NCBI GenBank assembly: GCA_002411345.1
Contig: DHSL01000024.1
Coordinates: 33,428-97,427, forward strand
Length of the DNA stretch: 64,000 nt
Direction: 5' to 3'
Origin: Bacteroidales bacterium UBA5287
GTDB lineage: Bacteria; Bacteroidota; Bacteroidia; Bacteroidales; Dysgonomonadaceae
Made by a program: the position numbers and the translations under genes. Shown here piece after piece: positions 18,237 to 28,501 of the stretch (its first letter is position 1; each line of letters begins with the position of its first letter). The notes beneath the pieces were generated by a model. The model did not search any database. It worked only from the letters and a program-made list of their open reading frames with translations, and was not told the origin of the DNA.

Positions 18237-19274
18237 ATGCAGAAAGTTGTTACTTTTGGAGAGATTATGTTGCGATTGGCTACTCCCGGGTATAAAAGAT
18301 TCATTCAATCCGACAATCTTACCGCCACGTTTGGCGGAGGAGAGGCTAATGTTGCGGTCTCACTTGCAAACTATGGTATTCCTGTCGATTTTGTAACTCG
18401 TTTACCTCAGAATGAGATTGCTGAATGGTGTCTCTCTGAAATTAGAAAACACAATGTCGGAACAAGTCAAATTCTGCGCGGTGGTGAACGATTAGGAATC
18501 TATTTCTTGGAAACAGGTGCTGTTACAAGACCATCGAAAGTAGTTTATGATAGAATACATTCTTCAATTGCAGAAGTAAAAAAAGGAATGTTTAATTGGA
18601 AAGAGATATTACAAAACACTACATGGTTTCATTGGACAGGTATCACACCGGCTCTTTCTGAGGGAGCTGCTGAAGTTTGTCTTGAAGCCATTAAAACTGC
18701 TAATGAATTGGGTATAACTGTTTCGTGCGACCTTAATTTTAGAAAGAATTTATGGAAATATGGTAAAATAGCTTCTGAAATTATGCCTGAACTAGTTGAA
18801 GGGTGTGACATAATCCTGGGTAATGAAGAGGATGCTGAAAAGGTTTTTGGTATCACTCCAGAAGGATTCCAGGTAGAACATACAGGAGGAAATGTGAATG
18901 CCGTTGAATTTGAGTCGGTTTGCAAACAACTCAAACAAAAGTTTCCCAAAGCAAAAAAGGTGATCATCACATTGCGTGGATCAATCAATGCTAATCATAA
19001 CACTTGGAGTGGATGTCTCTATTCCGATAGATTATATCAATCAAAGAAATATGACATTACCCATATTGTGGACAGAGTGGGCGGTGGTGACTCCTTTATG
19101 GGGGGATTAATTTATGGATTACTCACATACAAAGATGATGATCAGAAAGCACTTGATTTCGCAGTAGCTGCTTCCTGTCTTAAACATACTGTTTATGGTG
19201 ATTTTAATTTGGTAACCGTATCTGAAGTTGAAACACTTATGAAAGGTGACGGTTCTGGTAGAGTTATTCGTTAA
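18237..19274 (+). CDS. kdgK: 2-dehydro-3-deoxygluconokinase
   Basis: KdgK phosphorylates 2-keto-3-deoxygluconate to the 6-phosphate (KDPG) with ATP. The 345-residue protein is a PfkB-family kinase: the N-terminal GGGEANVAVSLANYG segment (about residue 35) and the C-terminal DRVGGGDSFMGGL signature with its catalytic Asp (about residue 284). It is preceded by the DUF4861 gene and followed by the KDPG aldolase gene. Confidence 0.94.
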   Translation: MQKVVTFGEIMLRLATPGYKRFIQSDNLTATFGGGEANVAVSLANYGIPVDFVTRLPQNEIAEWCLSEIRKHNVGTSQILRGGERLGIYFLETGAVTRPSKVVYDRIHSSIAEVKKGMFNWKEILQNTTWFHWTGITPALSEGAAEVCLEAIKTANELGITVSCDLNFRKNLWKYGKIASEIMPELVEGCDIILGNEEDAEKVFGITPEGFQVEHTGGNVNAVEFESVCKQLKQKFPKAKKVIITLRGSINANHNTWSGCLYSDRLYQSKKYDITHIVDRVGGGDSFMGGLIYGLLTYKDDDQKALDFAVAASCLKHTVYGDFNLVTVSEVETLMKGDGSGRVIR

Positions 19275-19348
19275 TTATGTAACATTCAAAATGTCAGGAT
19301 AATCTAAATCTTTAAATGTCTTGGCAATTAATTTTAATAATCTATATA

Positions 19349-20026
19349 ATGGCAAAATTTTCAAGAATGCATGTTTATCAGACTATAGAAAACACCGGAA
19401 TCGTGCCGGTATTTTATCATGCCAATGTGGAAATAGCAAAAAAAGTCGTGAAAGCATGTTATGATGGTGGAATCCGTGTCTTTGAATTCACTAATAGGGG
19501 TCAATTCGCCCATGAGGTTTTTACAGAACTTATAAAATGGATTGGTAGCGAATGTCCTGAAATAATTTTGGGCATCGGCTCTATTGTGGATGCACCTACT
19601 GCTGCAATATATATTCAATTGGGCGCCAATTTTGTAGTGGGTCCGCTACTAAACACTGAAATTTTTAAAGTTTGCAACCGGAGACAAATTGCCTACATTC
19701 CAGGTTGTGCTACAGCTTCAGAAATAGGATTTGCACAGGAGTTAGGTGCAGAGATAGTTAAAGTATTTCCCGGAGGTAACGTAGGTGGTCCCTCTTTTGT
19801 AAAGAATATAAAAGGGCCAATGCCATGGACTCGAATTATGGTAACAGGTGGTGTAGAACCTACAGAAGAGAATTTGTCTGATTGGTTCAAATCAGGTGTG
19901 ACTTGTGTTGGAATGGGATCAAATCTTTTTCCAAAAGAAGTGCTAAAAAACAATGATTGGACGAAAATCACAGAATTATGCCAATCAAGTTTGTCGATAG
20001 TGCAAAAGTATATACCAAATACATGA
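19349..20026 (+). CDS. kdgA: KDPG aldolase (bifunctional 4-hydroxy-2-oxoglutarate aldolase type)
   Basis: The enzyme splits 2-keto-3-deoxy-6-phosphogluconate into pyruvate and glyceraldehyde-3-phosphate. The ATG at 19349 is preferred to one 33 bases upstream because it gives a 225-residue protein that begins like the family. The Schiff-base lysine is K138 (EIVKVFPGG) and the active-site Glu is E46 (VFEFTNRG). It completes the uronate pathway of this operon. Confidence 0.93.
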   Translation: MAKFSRMHVYQTIENTGIVPVFYHANVEIAKKVVKACYDGGIRVFEFTNRGQFAHEVFTELIKWIGSECPEIILGIGSIVDAPTAAIYIQLGANFVVGPLLNTEIFKVCNRRQIAYIPGCATASEIGFAQELGAEIVKVFPGGNVGGPSFVKNIKGPMPWTRIMVTGGVEPTEENLSDWFKSGVTCVGMGSNLFPKEVLKNNDWTKITELCQSSLSIVQKYIPNT

Positions 20027-20070
20027 TATTATTAAATACATGAATGCCCTAAATATAATATATATAATTT

Positions 20071-22014
20071 ATGATGAGTAAAAAAGTAATCATTCTATTT
20101 CTTTTGTGTCTCTCTATATTAAAAGTTAATGCTTATTCTGAGAAAAATCTGTTGCAAAAGGCAGCTTCGGCAGAACTTATTAAATCTGCTCTTATCCTCA
20201 ACCAGAAATGGGTACCTTACCCTGAATATAACGACAGAACCGGATGGGATAAATTGATGGGGAACTTTAAATCTGAATATATTCAAAGAGGTGAACAGGC
20301 GCTCAATTATAGTTGGATTGTAATCAAAGCTACAGACTACCTTGATTTTGAACGAACCGGTACTCGTACTACCATGGAGTCACCTTATGGTAGGAATGTT
20401 CAAGCCATAACTAATCTTTTGTTGGCCGAATTAGCTGAAGGTAAAGGTCGTTTTATTGATCAACTGATAAACGGAGTATTTTATACTTGTGAAATGACAT
20501 CATGGTCCATTGCAGCACATCAAGTGAGTCAAAGTGACGGTCGTTCCTTACCCTTAAAAGATGAACATCTTATTGAGTTGACATCAGGAGATGTGGGCAG
20601 TTTGTTTTCCTGGATTTATTACTTTTTTCAGGATGAATTCGATAAAGTTAACCCGACAATTTCAAAACGCTTGAGACTGGAATTGGAAGAAAGAATATTA
20701 GAACCATTTATGGTAAAAGATTTCTGGTGGATGGGCTTCAATTATCGTCCCGGAATGGTTATAAATAATTGGAATGTATGGTGTAACTTTAATGTGTTAC
20801 AATGTTTTTTATTATTGGAGAATGATAAAGATCGATTGGTAGAGGCTGTCGCTAAAACAATGAGATCAGTAGACCAATTTCTTAATTATTCAAAACAAGA
20901 TGGTGCTTGTGAAGAGGGACCTTCTTATTGGGGACATGCTGCTGGCAAAATGTATGATTATTTGCAATTACTATATGATGGAACTGGTGGAAAAATATCA
21001 ATCTTTGATGATCCAATGATAAAAAATATGGGGGAATATATTTCTAGAACTTATGTTGGAAATGATTGGGTAGTCAATTTTGCAGATGCTTCTGCGAAGT
21101 TATCATTAGATGCTAATTTAATTTTCAGATATGGAAAAGCTGTGCAAAGTAATGAGATGATAGGATTCGCAAATAAGCTTTCTAAAAATCAGAAGGATGT
21201 CAGTGCTCCAAACTATGGAAGGGATATTTTCAGATCATTTCAATCGTTGATATATTTTGAAGAGTTCTCACAGAATACTGCTGAATATACCACTCCTCAA
21301 AATACCTGGTATCCGGAAACGGAGTTTTGCTACATGAAAAATAACAAAGGGTTCTTTGTGGCATTAAAAGGTGGATTCAATAACGAGAGTCATAATCACA
21401 ATGATGTTGGAACATTTTCACTTTACATAAATGAAGTTCCTGTGTTTATTGATGCCGGTGTTGGTACATATACTCGCCAGACATTCAGCAGTGAAAGATA
21501 CAACATATGGACTATGCAAAGTATTTATCATAATCTTCCTGAAATAAATGGGTATCAACAGAAGTTCGGAACCAACTTTGCAGCTAAGAATACAATTTAC
21601 GATCCCAAAAAACAGACTTTCTCTTTAGATATTTCCGGTGCATATCCTAAAGAAGCTGGGATCAATTATTGGAAAAGAAATTATGTCCTAGATGGAGAAA
21701 AACTAATGATTAGAGATGATTATAGTTTAAAAAATACCATACGAAAGAACCGTGTCCATTTCCTAACATGGGGAAACGTGGAAAACCCAAAAGAAGGAAT
21801 TATAACTGTTAACGTAAATGGACAACAAGTAGAGCTATGTTACGATAAAAATAGATTTGTGGCTTTCATTGAAACAATAAAGTTAGAAGATAAAAGATTG
21901 TCGAATGTGTGGGGTAACGAAATCAAGAGAATTGTTCTTGAAGAGAAAGCGCAAAGATCTAATGCAAAATATGAATTTGCGATTATCAAAAAACAACCTA
22001 AAACTATCTTATAG
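20071..22014 (+). CDS. Heparinase II/III-type polysaccharide lyase
   Basis: The 647-residue protein has a signal peptide, an N-terminal (alpha/alpha) toroid domain (about residues 40-380) with the EEGPSYWGHAAG segment, and a C-terminal beta-sheet domain (about 400-640) opening with SHNHNDVGTFSLYINEVPVFIDAG, the heparinase II/III-like hallmark. Such enzymes cleave uronate-containing chains by beta-elimination and leave an unsaturated uronate, which is the input of the genes before it. No separate unsaturated glucuronyl hydrolase is seen in the window, so an exolytic action is plausible. The substrate could be alginate, a glycosaminoglycan-like or another uronate polymer. The gene ends six bases before convergent sucD. 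Confidence 0.85.
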   Translation: MMSKKVIILFLLCLSILKVNAYSEKNLLQKAASAELIKSALILNQKWVPYPEYNDRTGWDKLMGNFKSEYIQRGEQALNYSWIVIKATDYLDFERTGTRTTMESPYGRNVQAITNLLLAELAEGKGRFIDQLINGVFYTCEMTSWSIAAHQVSQSDGRSLPLKDEHLIELTSGDVGSLFSWIYYFFQDEFDKVNPTISKRLRLELEERILEPFMVKDFWWMGFNYRPGMVINNWNVWCNFNVLQCFLLLENDKDRLVEAVAKTMRSVDQFLNYSKQDGACEEGPSYWGHAAGKMYDYLQLLYDGTGGKISIFDDPMIKNMGEYISRTYVGNDWVVNFADASAKLSLDANLIFRYGKAVQSNEMIGFANKLSKNQKDVSAPNYGRDIFRSFQSLIYFEEFSQNTAEYTTPQNTWYPETEFCYMKNNKGFFVALKGGFNNESHNHNDVGTFSLYINEVPVFIDAGVGTYTRQTFSSERYNIWTMQSIYHNLPEINGYQQKFGTNFAAKNTIYDPKKQTFSLDISGAYPKEAGINYWKRNYVLDGEKLMIRDDYSLKNTIRKNRVHFLTWGNVENPKEGIITVNVNGQQVELCYDKNRFVAFIETIKLEDKRLSNVWGNEIKRIVLEEKAQRSNAKYEFAIIKKQPKTIL

Positions 22015-22020
22015 TTAAAA

Positions 22021-22887
22021 CTAAATAAGTTCCTTTAACAGTAAGGGAATATGACTTGGTTCTTTAGCAACTGGAATGCCAACTGCCTCAAATGCCGCGA
22101 TTTTTTCAGCGGCTGTTCCCGTTCCGCTGGAAATAATAGCTCCCGCATGACCCATTTGTTTTCCGGGAGGTGCCTGCTGACCAGCTATAAATGCAACAAC
22201 AGGTTTTGTGATGTGGTTTTTAATATATTCTGCGGCAAGTTCTTCTGCATCACCACCGATCTCGCCAATGAGAACAATGGAATCTGTTTCAGGATCGTTT
22301 TCAAACATTTCCAGAAGTTCCTTGTAATAAAGTCCTACAACGGGATCCCCCCCAACACCAATTGCTGTAGATTGTCCCATTCCGTTGTCGGTTAAGTTAT
22401 AAACAACTTCGTAGGTGAGTGTTCCACTTCGACTAATCACGCCTGTGCTTCCTTGTTTAAAGATCATACTAGGCATAATTCCTACCAGACTTTTTTTGGG
22501 AGAGATCAGTCCTGGACAATTAGGTCCGATAAGATTGGCTCCTTTACTTTTAATGAAGTGATATGCTTGTATCACATCAAGTGTTGGAATACCTTCAGTA
22601 ATGCAGACTATTAACTGAATACCCGCATCTGCTGCTTCCATCATAGCATCTTTAGCAAATGGTGCTGGAACAAAGATGATTGATGTATTTGCACCTGTTT
22701 CTTTGACGGCTTCTTTTACAGAATTGAAAACAGGTATGTCTTCTACAAATTCTCCTGCTTTACCAGGTGATGTTCCGCCAACCACATTGGTTCCGTATGT
22801 TTTCATTTTTGATGCATGGAAACCACCGTCACGACCGGTAATACCCTGGACAATCAAGCGTGTATCTTTATCGATTAATATGCTCAT
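22021..22887 (-). CDS. sucD: Succinate-CoA ligase alpha subunit
   Basis: The 288-residue protein binds CoA through its N-terminal Rossmann domain (QGITGRDGGFHASKM, about residue 14) and carries the phosphorylated active-site His in GHAGAIISSGTGTA near residue 245. With SucC it makes succinyl-CoA and nucleoside triphosphate interconvert in the tricarboxylic acid or reductive succinate pathway. It follows sucC on the minus strand after 14 bases. Confidence 0.97.
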   Translation of the reverse strand: MSILIDKDTRLIVQGITGRDGGFHASKMKTYGTNVVGGTSPGKAGEFVEDIPVFNSVKEAVKETGANTSIIFVPAPFAKDAMMEAADAGIQLIVCITEGIPTLDVIQAYHFIKSKGANLIGPNCPGLISPKKSLVGIMPSMIFKQGSTGVISRSGTLTYEVVYNLTDNGMGQSTAIGVGGDPVVGLYYKELLEMFENDPETDSIVLIGEIGGDAEELAAEYIKNHITKPVVAFIAGQQAPPGKQMGHAGAIISSGTGTAAEKIAAFEAVGIPVAKEPSHIPLLLKELI

Positions 22888-22901
22888 AGTTTATTCGTTT
22901 T

Positions 22902-24047
22902 TCAGTCTTGATAATTATATGTCAGATCAACAGCTTTTTTTGTTGCCTCACCCATGGTTTCAGCAACATGAAAACAAGAGCCTTCCAGTAAGGCGCGCCC
23001 CTCCTTTTCATTGGTCCCGGCGAGTCGAATTACAATTGGAATTTCAGTTTTTATCTGTTTGAATGCTTCAAGTAAACCGTGAGCTACATCATCGCAGCGG
23101 GTTATACCACCAAAAATATTGATTAACACTACTTGAACATTTTTATCGCTCAACAAGAGTTTCATTGCTTCAATAACTTTTGTCGGATTGGAACTTCCGC
23201 CAATGTCGAGAAAATTAGCAGGATTGCCGCCATAAAGTTTGGTCATGTCCATTGTAGTCATTGCTAGTCCTGCACCATTGACCATGCAACCAATCTCTCC
23301 ACCTAAATGAACATAACTGAACCCTTTACTTTTGGCATTTTGTTCTCTTTTCTCTTCTTCGGTGGGTTCATTCAGAACGGCTATTTTTGGATGACGATAA
23401 AGGGCATTGTCATCAAATGTCATTTTAGCATCAATTGCTATAATGTTTCCTTCTTGTGTCAGTACCAGTGGATTAATTTCGGCAAGTGACGCATCGGTGT
23501 CAACAAATAGTTTGTAAAGCTTTTGAAAAATAGTAGCAGCCTGACGTACTAAATTCAAATCATCAAACAGTTTGAAAGCTGCTTCTCGTGCTAAATAATC
23601 AGGAACTCCGATTGAAGGATCTATCACAAATTTGTGAATCTTCTCAGGAGATATACGAGCGACTTCCTCAATTTCCATTCCACCCTCTTTACTTAGCATT
23701 AGAATGGTTGATTTTGAATTTCTGTCGATTACATAACTCACATAATACTCTTTTGAGATGTTTATTGCTTGTCCCACAAGGATTCGGTCCACTGTGTAAC
23801 CTTTGATGTTCATGCCGAGAATGTTAGATGCATGTTTTCGTAATTCTATTTCATCATTTGCCAGTTTTACTCCGCCGACTTTACCTCTTCCGCCGGAATG
23901 AACTTGTGCTTTCACAATCACTTTTTGTGAATCTAACTGTGAATACGCTTTTACTGCATCATCAACTGATCGGCACAAAACACTCTGATCTACCTGTATT
24001 CCGTAGTTCGCAAATAACTCTTTTGCCTGATATTCATGAATTTTCAT
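22902..24047 (-). CDS. sucC: Succinate-CoA ligase (ADP-forming) beta subunit
   Basis: The 381-residue protein has the ATP-grasp domain in its N-terminal half (MKIHEYQAKELF at the start, KAQVHSGGRGKVGGVKLA near residue 46) and a C-terminal CoA-ligase domain with the LINIFGGITRCDDVA segment near residue 305. It is the first gene of the minus-strand sucC-sucD pair. It is divergent from the DUF2130 gene, with 170 bases between. Confidence 0.97.
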   Translation of the reverse strand: MKIHEYQAKELFANYGIQVDQSVLCRSVDDAVKAYSQLDSQKVIVKAQVHSGGRGKVGGVKLANDEIELRKHASNILGMNIKGYTVDRILVGQAINISKEYYVSYVIDRNSKSTILMLSKEGGMEIEEVARISPEKIHKFVIDPSIGVPDYLAREAAFKLFDDLNLVRQAATIFQKLYKLFVDTDASLAEINPLVLTQEGNIIAIDAKMTFDDNALYRHPKIAVLNEPTEEEKREQNAKSKGFSYVHLGGEIGCMVNGAGLAMTTMDMTKLYGGNPANFLDIGGSSNPTKVIEAMKLLLSDKNVQVVLINIFGGITRCDDVAHGLLEAFKQIKTEIPIVIRLAGTNEKEGRALLEGSCFHVAETMGEATKKAVDLTYNYQD

Positions 24048-24189
24048 GGGCTATTTCCAGTATTATTATGTTGATTAAGAAATTATGATGAAATTACCAT
24101 ATAATTAACCATATAACGTAGAATTTGTTTTATAAAATTGAAATAATTATTGAATCGAGAAACAAATTAACTGGCAATAGATTATTTTG

Positions 24190-24197
24190 TATATTTG
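24190..24197 (+). promoter_or_regulatory. -7 element before the DUF2130 gene
   Basis: TATATTTG matches TAnnTTTG exactly and lies 20 bases before the start codon. No TTTG is seen at the proper spacing upstream. Confidence 0.4.
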
Positions 24198-24217
24198 TAG
24201 TTATAAGAATATAAATT

Positions 24218-25444
24218 ATGAATAATACCAAAATATCTTGTCCGCAATGCGGATTTAGTTTTGACGTTGAAGATGCGTTATCTAGTCAGGTTGAGGAGCG
24301 ATTACGTGCTGAACAGCAAAAGAAAATTGCCGAAATAGATAAATTGTATAAGGCAAAACTAATTGCATTGGAGACAAAAGAGGCAGAACTGGAGATACAG
24401 ATTGCTGAACGGACAAATAAAGAACTGGTAATAAAGGAAAAAGAGATGGCTGATAAGATTTATGCAAAATATCAGCTGGAATTGAATGAGTTGAAGAAGC
24501 AGGAGATTGAAGCACGTAAAGAAGTTTCTGAACTTAAAAGCTCAAAAATTGAGAATGAAAAGCTCAAACGACAGTTGGCTGAACAACGTCAGAATATCGA
24601 ACTCGAGTACGAACAAAAATTGAGCAAGCAGCTTAACGACAATCTTATAAGGATAAAGCAACAGGAAACAGACAAGGCAGAGTTGAAAATAAAGGAATAT
24701 GAAGTTCAACTGGAGCAACAAGCTAAACTGATAGACGAAATGAAACGTAAGTCGGAACAAGGCTCTATGCAATTACAAGGTGAAGTACAAGAACTGACTA
24801 TTGAAGAGACTTTGAAATCGATGTTTCCATTTGATGATATTTCAGAAGTAGGAAAAGGTATTCGTGGAGCAGATGTTATTCAATCTGTAAGAAACCGAGT
24901 GGGTGTTGAGGCGGGTACCATTCTATATGAAAGTAAACGGACAAAAGCATTCAGTAATGAATGGGTGGGCAAACTAAAGTCGGATGCCGTTTTAGTGAAA
25001 GCCAATATTTGCGTGATTGTAACTGAAGCTATGCCGGAAGATATTGAACGGATTGGTCAAAAAGAAGGCGTTTGGATTTGTTCGTATGCTGATTTTAAAC
25101 CTCTTATTATAGTCTTGAGAGATAGTTTACTGAAAATCAGCGAAGCATATACCTCTCAAACAAATAAAGGTGAGAAGATGCAGATGCTCTATGATTATTT
25201 ATTAAGTCAGGAGTTTGTATTACAGTTAAGTGCAATAGTTGAAGGATTTACCGAACTTCAAAGTAGTTATGCGCAAGAGAAAATGCAGATGGAGCGAATC
25301 TGGAAAAAACGCGAAAAGCAACTTGAAAAGGTGTTGTTAAATACTAATCATTTTATTGGTTCTATTCAAGGTATTGCAGGCAGCTCAATACCCGGTCTGA
25401 ATCAGATTGGAGCTGATGACTCTATGCTTAAATTAGATGAATAA
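24218..25444 (+). CDS. DUF2130 domain protein with coiled coil
   Basis: The 408-residue protein opens with a small Cys motif (CPQCGFSF) like a zinc ribbon half, continues with a long charged coiled coil (about residues 25-195) and then the DUF2130 domain (about 200-400, with GKGIRGADVIQSV, ILYESKRTKAFSNEWVGKLK and VLVKANICVIVTEAMP). The domain looks related to nuclease or endonuclease-like folds by its E-S-K core, but no function has been established. It is monocistronic. Confidence 0.85.
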   Translation: MNNTKISCPQCGFSFDVEDALSSQVEERLRAEQQKKIAEIDKLYKAKLIALETKEAELEIQIAERTNKELVIKEKEMADKIYAKYQLELNELKKQEIEARKEVSELKSSKIENEKLKRQLAEQRQNIELEYEQKLSKQLNDNLIRIKQQETDKAELKIKEYEVQLEQQAKLIDEMKRKSEQGSMQLQGEVQELTIEETLKSMFPFDDISEVGKGIRGADVIQSVRNRVGVEAGTILYESKRTKAFSNEWVGKLKSDAVLVKANICVIVTEAMPEDIERIGQKEGVWICSYADFKPLIIVLRDSLLKISEAYTSQTNKGEKMQMLYDYLLSQEFVLQLSAIVEGFTELQSSYAQEKMQMERIWKKREKQLEKVLLNTNHFIGSIQGIAGSSIPGLNQIGADDSMLKLDE

Positions 25445-25583
25445 TCTACATAGTTATTAAAATATAACTATTTTTGTTGTAGTCAAATGCATCAGTTTGT
25501 TAAACACGTATAAAACCTTTACTCTGATGGTATTGAAAATGTTACTTTAGTTTTTGTAATTGTGATTATTTAAAATAATAATT

Positions 25584-27566
25584 ATGAAAAAGACCTTATT
25601 TAATCAATTACCAGATTATCCTGAATTTCAGGAAGGAATTCGTCGTGCCCCAGACCGAGGTTACAGACTTACTCCGACTCAGACTGAAACGGCATTGAGA
25701 AATGCTTTGCGATACATCCCCAAAGAATACCACAAATCTTTGGCATCTGAATTTTTGGATGAATTGAAAACCCGCGGAAGAATTTATGGTTATCGTTATC
25801 GTCCTGAAGGGAATTTGAAGGCAAAATCCATTTATGAATACAAAGGTAATTGTATTGAAGGAAAAGCTTTTCAGGTAATGATAGATAATAATCTAAGTTT
25901 CGATATTGCATTGTATCCATATGAATTAGTTACTTATGGGGAAACGGGACAAGTTTGTCAAAATTGGATGCAATATAGATTGATAAAGTTCTATTTGGAA
26001 GAGCTGACCCAAGAACAAACATTGGTACTTGAAAGTGGTCATCCTTTAGGTTTGTTTAAATCGAAACCTGAAGCACCTCGTGTCATCATTACCAATTCTA
26101 TGATGGTGGGGATGTTTGATAATCAAAAAGATTGGGAAATTGCTGCACAAATGGGAGTGGCAAACTATGGTCAAATGACTGCAGGAGGATGGATGTATAT
26201 TGGTCCTCAGGGAATTGTTCACGGTACTTTTAATACTTTACTGACAGCCGGCCGCCAAAAATTAGGTGTTCCTCAAGACGGTAACTTGGCAGGACATTTA
26301 TTTATATCGTCGGGTCTAGGGGGAATGAGTGGAGCTCAAGCAAAAGCAGCAGAAATAGCAGGAGCTGTTTCAATAATTGCTGAGGTTGATTTATCGAGGA
26401 TCAAAATTCGTTACAAACAAGGATGGATTCATAAAATAACTAGTGATAAACATCAAGCATTCAATTGGGCATACGAAGCAATTGATAATAAAGAAGCTTT
26501 ATCTATTGCATTCTATGGAAATATTATTGATTTACTGGAATTTGCAGAAATAAACAAGGTGGATATTGATCTATTGTCAGATCAAACTTCTTGTCACGAA
26601 GTTTATACTGGAGGATATTGTCCGGTGGATATTTCATTTGAAGAACGAACTCGATTATTGAGCGAGGACAGAGAGCGGTTTAAACAGCTCGTAGATCTGT
26701 CGCTTTGTCGTCATTTTAACGTAATAAAGAAACTTGTAAATCGAGGTACCTATTTTTTCGATTATGGAAATTCCTTTATGAAAGCTATTTATGACTCGGG
26801 AGTCAAAGAAATATCAAAGAATGGTATTGATGATAAAGATGGTTTTATATGGCCTTCTTATGTTGAAGATATCATGGGACCAGAACTGTTCGATTATGGT
26901 TACGGACCATTTCGATGGGTTTGTCTGAGTGGTAAACATGAAGATTTAATCAAAACGGATATGGCAGCTATGAGCTGTATCGATCCCAATCGTAGAGGAC
27001 AAGACAGAGATAACTATTTTTGGATTCGCGATGCAGAAAAAAACAAATTGGTTGTAGGTACTCAAGCAAGAATTCTATATCAAGATGCTCAAGGGCGACT
27101 AAATATTGCATTGAAATTAAATCAAATGGTGCGTGATGGAGAAATTGGTCCTGTAATGCTTGGGCGAGATCACCATGATGTGAGTGGAACAGATTCTCCA
27201 TTCCGTGAGACGGCAAACATAAAAGATGGAAGTAATGTAATGGCAGACATGGCAGTACAATGTTTTGCAGGAAATTGTGCACGTGGCATGAGTTTGGTTG
27301 CACTGCACAATGGTGGTGGAGTTGGAATTGGAAAAGCAATTAATGGTGGTTTTGGAATGGTATGTGATGGTAGTGAAAGGGTGGATGAAATTCTTCGTTC
27401 AGCAATGATTTGGGATGTAATGAACGGAGTTGCCCGTCGTTCATGGAGCAGAAACCAACATGCAATGGAAACAGCTGAGGCTTTTAATAAATCGTATTCA
27501 AAAAATCACCAAATTACAATGCCTTTTCTTGTTGATGATGATATGCTTAGAGAGGTGTTAAAATAA
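25584..27566 (+). CDS. hutU: Urocanate hydratase
   Basis: HutU adds water to urocanate to give imidazolone propionate, using tightly bound NAD. At 660 residues it is longer than the roughly 560-residue enzymes of proteobacteria but normal for the Bacteroidetes type. Segments such as NYGQMTAGGWMYIGPQGIVHGT, SSGLGGMSGAQAKAAEIAG and GRDHHDVSGTDSPFRET mark the family. It is first in a five-gene operon for histidine breakdown. Confidence 0.96.
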   Translation: MKKTLFNQLPDYPEFQEGIRRAPDRGYRLTPTQTETALRNALRYIPKEYHKSLASEFLDELKTRGRIYGYRYRPEGNLKAKSIYEYKGNCIEGKAFQVMIDNNLSFDIALYPYELVTYGETGQVCQNWMQYRLIKFYLEELTQEQTLVLESGHPLGLFKSKPEAPRVIITNSMMVGMFDNQKDWEIAAQMGVANYGQMTAGGWMYIGPQGIVHGTFNTLLTAGRQKLGVPQDGNLAGHLFISSGLGGMSGAQAKAAEIAGAVSIIAEVDLSRIKIRYKQGWIHKITSDKHQAFNWAYEAIDNKEALSIAFYGNIIDLLEFAEINKVDIDLLSDQTSCHEVYTGGYCPVDISFEERTRLLSEDRERFKQLVDLSLCRHFNVIKKLVNRGTYFFDYGNSFMKAIYDSGVKEISKNGIDDKDGFIWPSYVEDIMGPELFDYGYGPFRWVCLSGKHEDLIKTDMAAMSCIDPNRRGQDRDNYFWIRDAEKNKLVVGTQARILYQDAQGRLNIALKLNQMVRDGEIGPVMLGRDHHDVSGTDSPFRETANIKDGSNVMADMAVQCFAGNCARGMSLVALHNGGGVGIGKAINGGFGMVCDGSERVDEILRSAMIWDVMNGVARRSWSRNQHAMETAEAFNKSYSKNHQITMPFLVDDDMLREVLK

Positions 27567-27586
27567 CCATAAAACAAAAATATGTC

Positions 27587-28483
27587 ATGTACAAAATCAT
27601 GGAATGCGTACCCAATTTTAGTGAGGGACGCGACAAGCAGAAGATCGAAAAGATAGTCGATTGTTTTAGAGGCAGAGATAACTTGAAACTTCTCGACTAT
27701 AGTAATGATGAGGATCACAATCGCTTGGTTGTTACTGTTGTGGGTGAACCTTACGAATTAATAGATGCAATTGTTGATGCCATTGGAAATGCAGTTGATC
27801 TGATTGATATGAATGTACACAAAGGTCAGCATCCAAGAATGGGAGCAGTTGATGTTGTACCATTTATTCCTATTAAAAATATAACAATGGATGAAGCAAT
27901 TGACTTTTCGAAAATAGTAGGACAAACTGTTGCCGAGAAATTCGATCTACCTGTGTATTTATATGAAAAATCTGCATCAGATTTAAATCGCGAAAACCTG
28001 GCTGTGATCAGAAAAGGAGAGTTTGAAGGTATGGAAGAAAAGATGAAACTACCGGAATGGCAACCTGATTATGGACCTCTTGAGCCGCATCCTACTGCTG
28101 GAGTAGTTGCTATTGGAGCTCGAATGCCATTAGTTGCCTATAACGTAAACCTTGGAACTAATAATCTTGAGATAACAACAGCTATTGCAAAAAAAGTTCG
28201 TCATATTGGAGGTGGATTACATTTTTGCAAGGCAATGGCTGTTTCAATTGAAAATCGTAATATCACGCAGGTATCAATGAATCTTACTAATTTTACTCTC
28301 ACAGCTATTTATCGTGCTCACGAACTGGTACGCATAGAAGCGAACCGATATGGAGTTGCAATCGTTGGAGCTGAAATTGTTGGACTGGTTCCCATGGCTG
28401 CACTAATAGACACAGCAGCTTATTATCTCGGATTGGAAAACTTTTCCATGAAACAGGTACTGGAAACGCGATTGATGGAATAA
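27587..28483 (+). CDS. ftcD: Glutamate formimidoyltransferase
   Basis: The 298-residue protein corresponds to the formiminotransferase half of mammalian FTCD. It moves the formimino group from formiminoglutamate to tetrahydrofolate. The family-specific start (MECVPNFSEGRD) and the HKGQHPRMGAVDVVPFIP segment are clear. It lies 20 bases after hutU. The cyclodeaminase half is a separate gene two positions downstream. Confidence 0.95.
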   Translation: MYKIMECVPNFSEGRDKQKIEKIVDCFRGRDNLKLLDYSNDEDHNRLVVTVVGEPYELIDAIVDAIGNAVDLIDMNVHKGQHPRMGAVDVVPFIPIKNITMDEAIDFSKIVGQTVAEKFDLPVYLYEKSASDLNRENLAVIRKGEFEGMEEKMKLPEWQPDYGPLEPHPTAGVVAIGARMPLVAYNVNLGTNNLEITTAIAKKVRHIGGGLHFCKAMAVSIENRNITQVSMNLTNFTLTAIYRAHELVRIEANRYGVAIVGAEIVGLVPMAALIDTAAYYLGLENFSMKQVLETRLME

Positions 28484-28501
28484 TAAACGAAATCACTTAT
28501 A

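Noticed and set aside
22015..22020. A terminator between the lyase gene and convergent sucD.
   Set aside because: Only six bases lie between the two stop codons and no stem was found.
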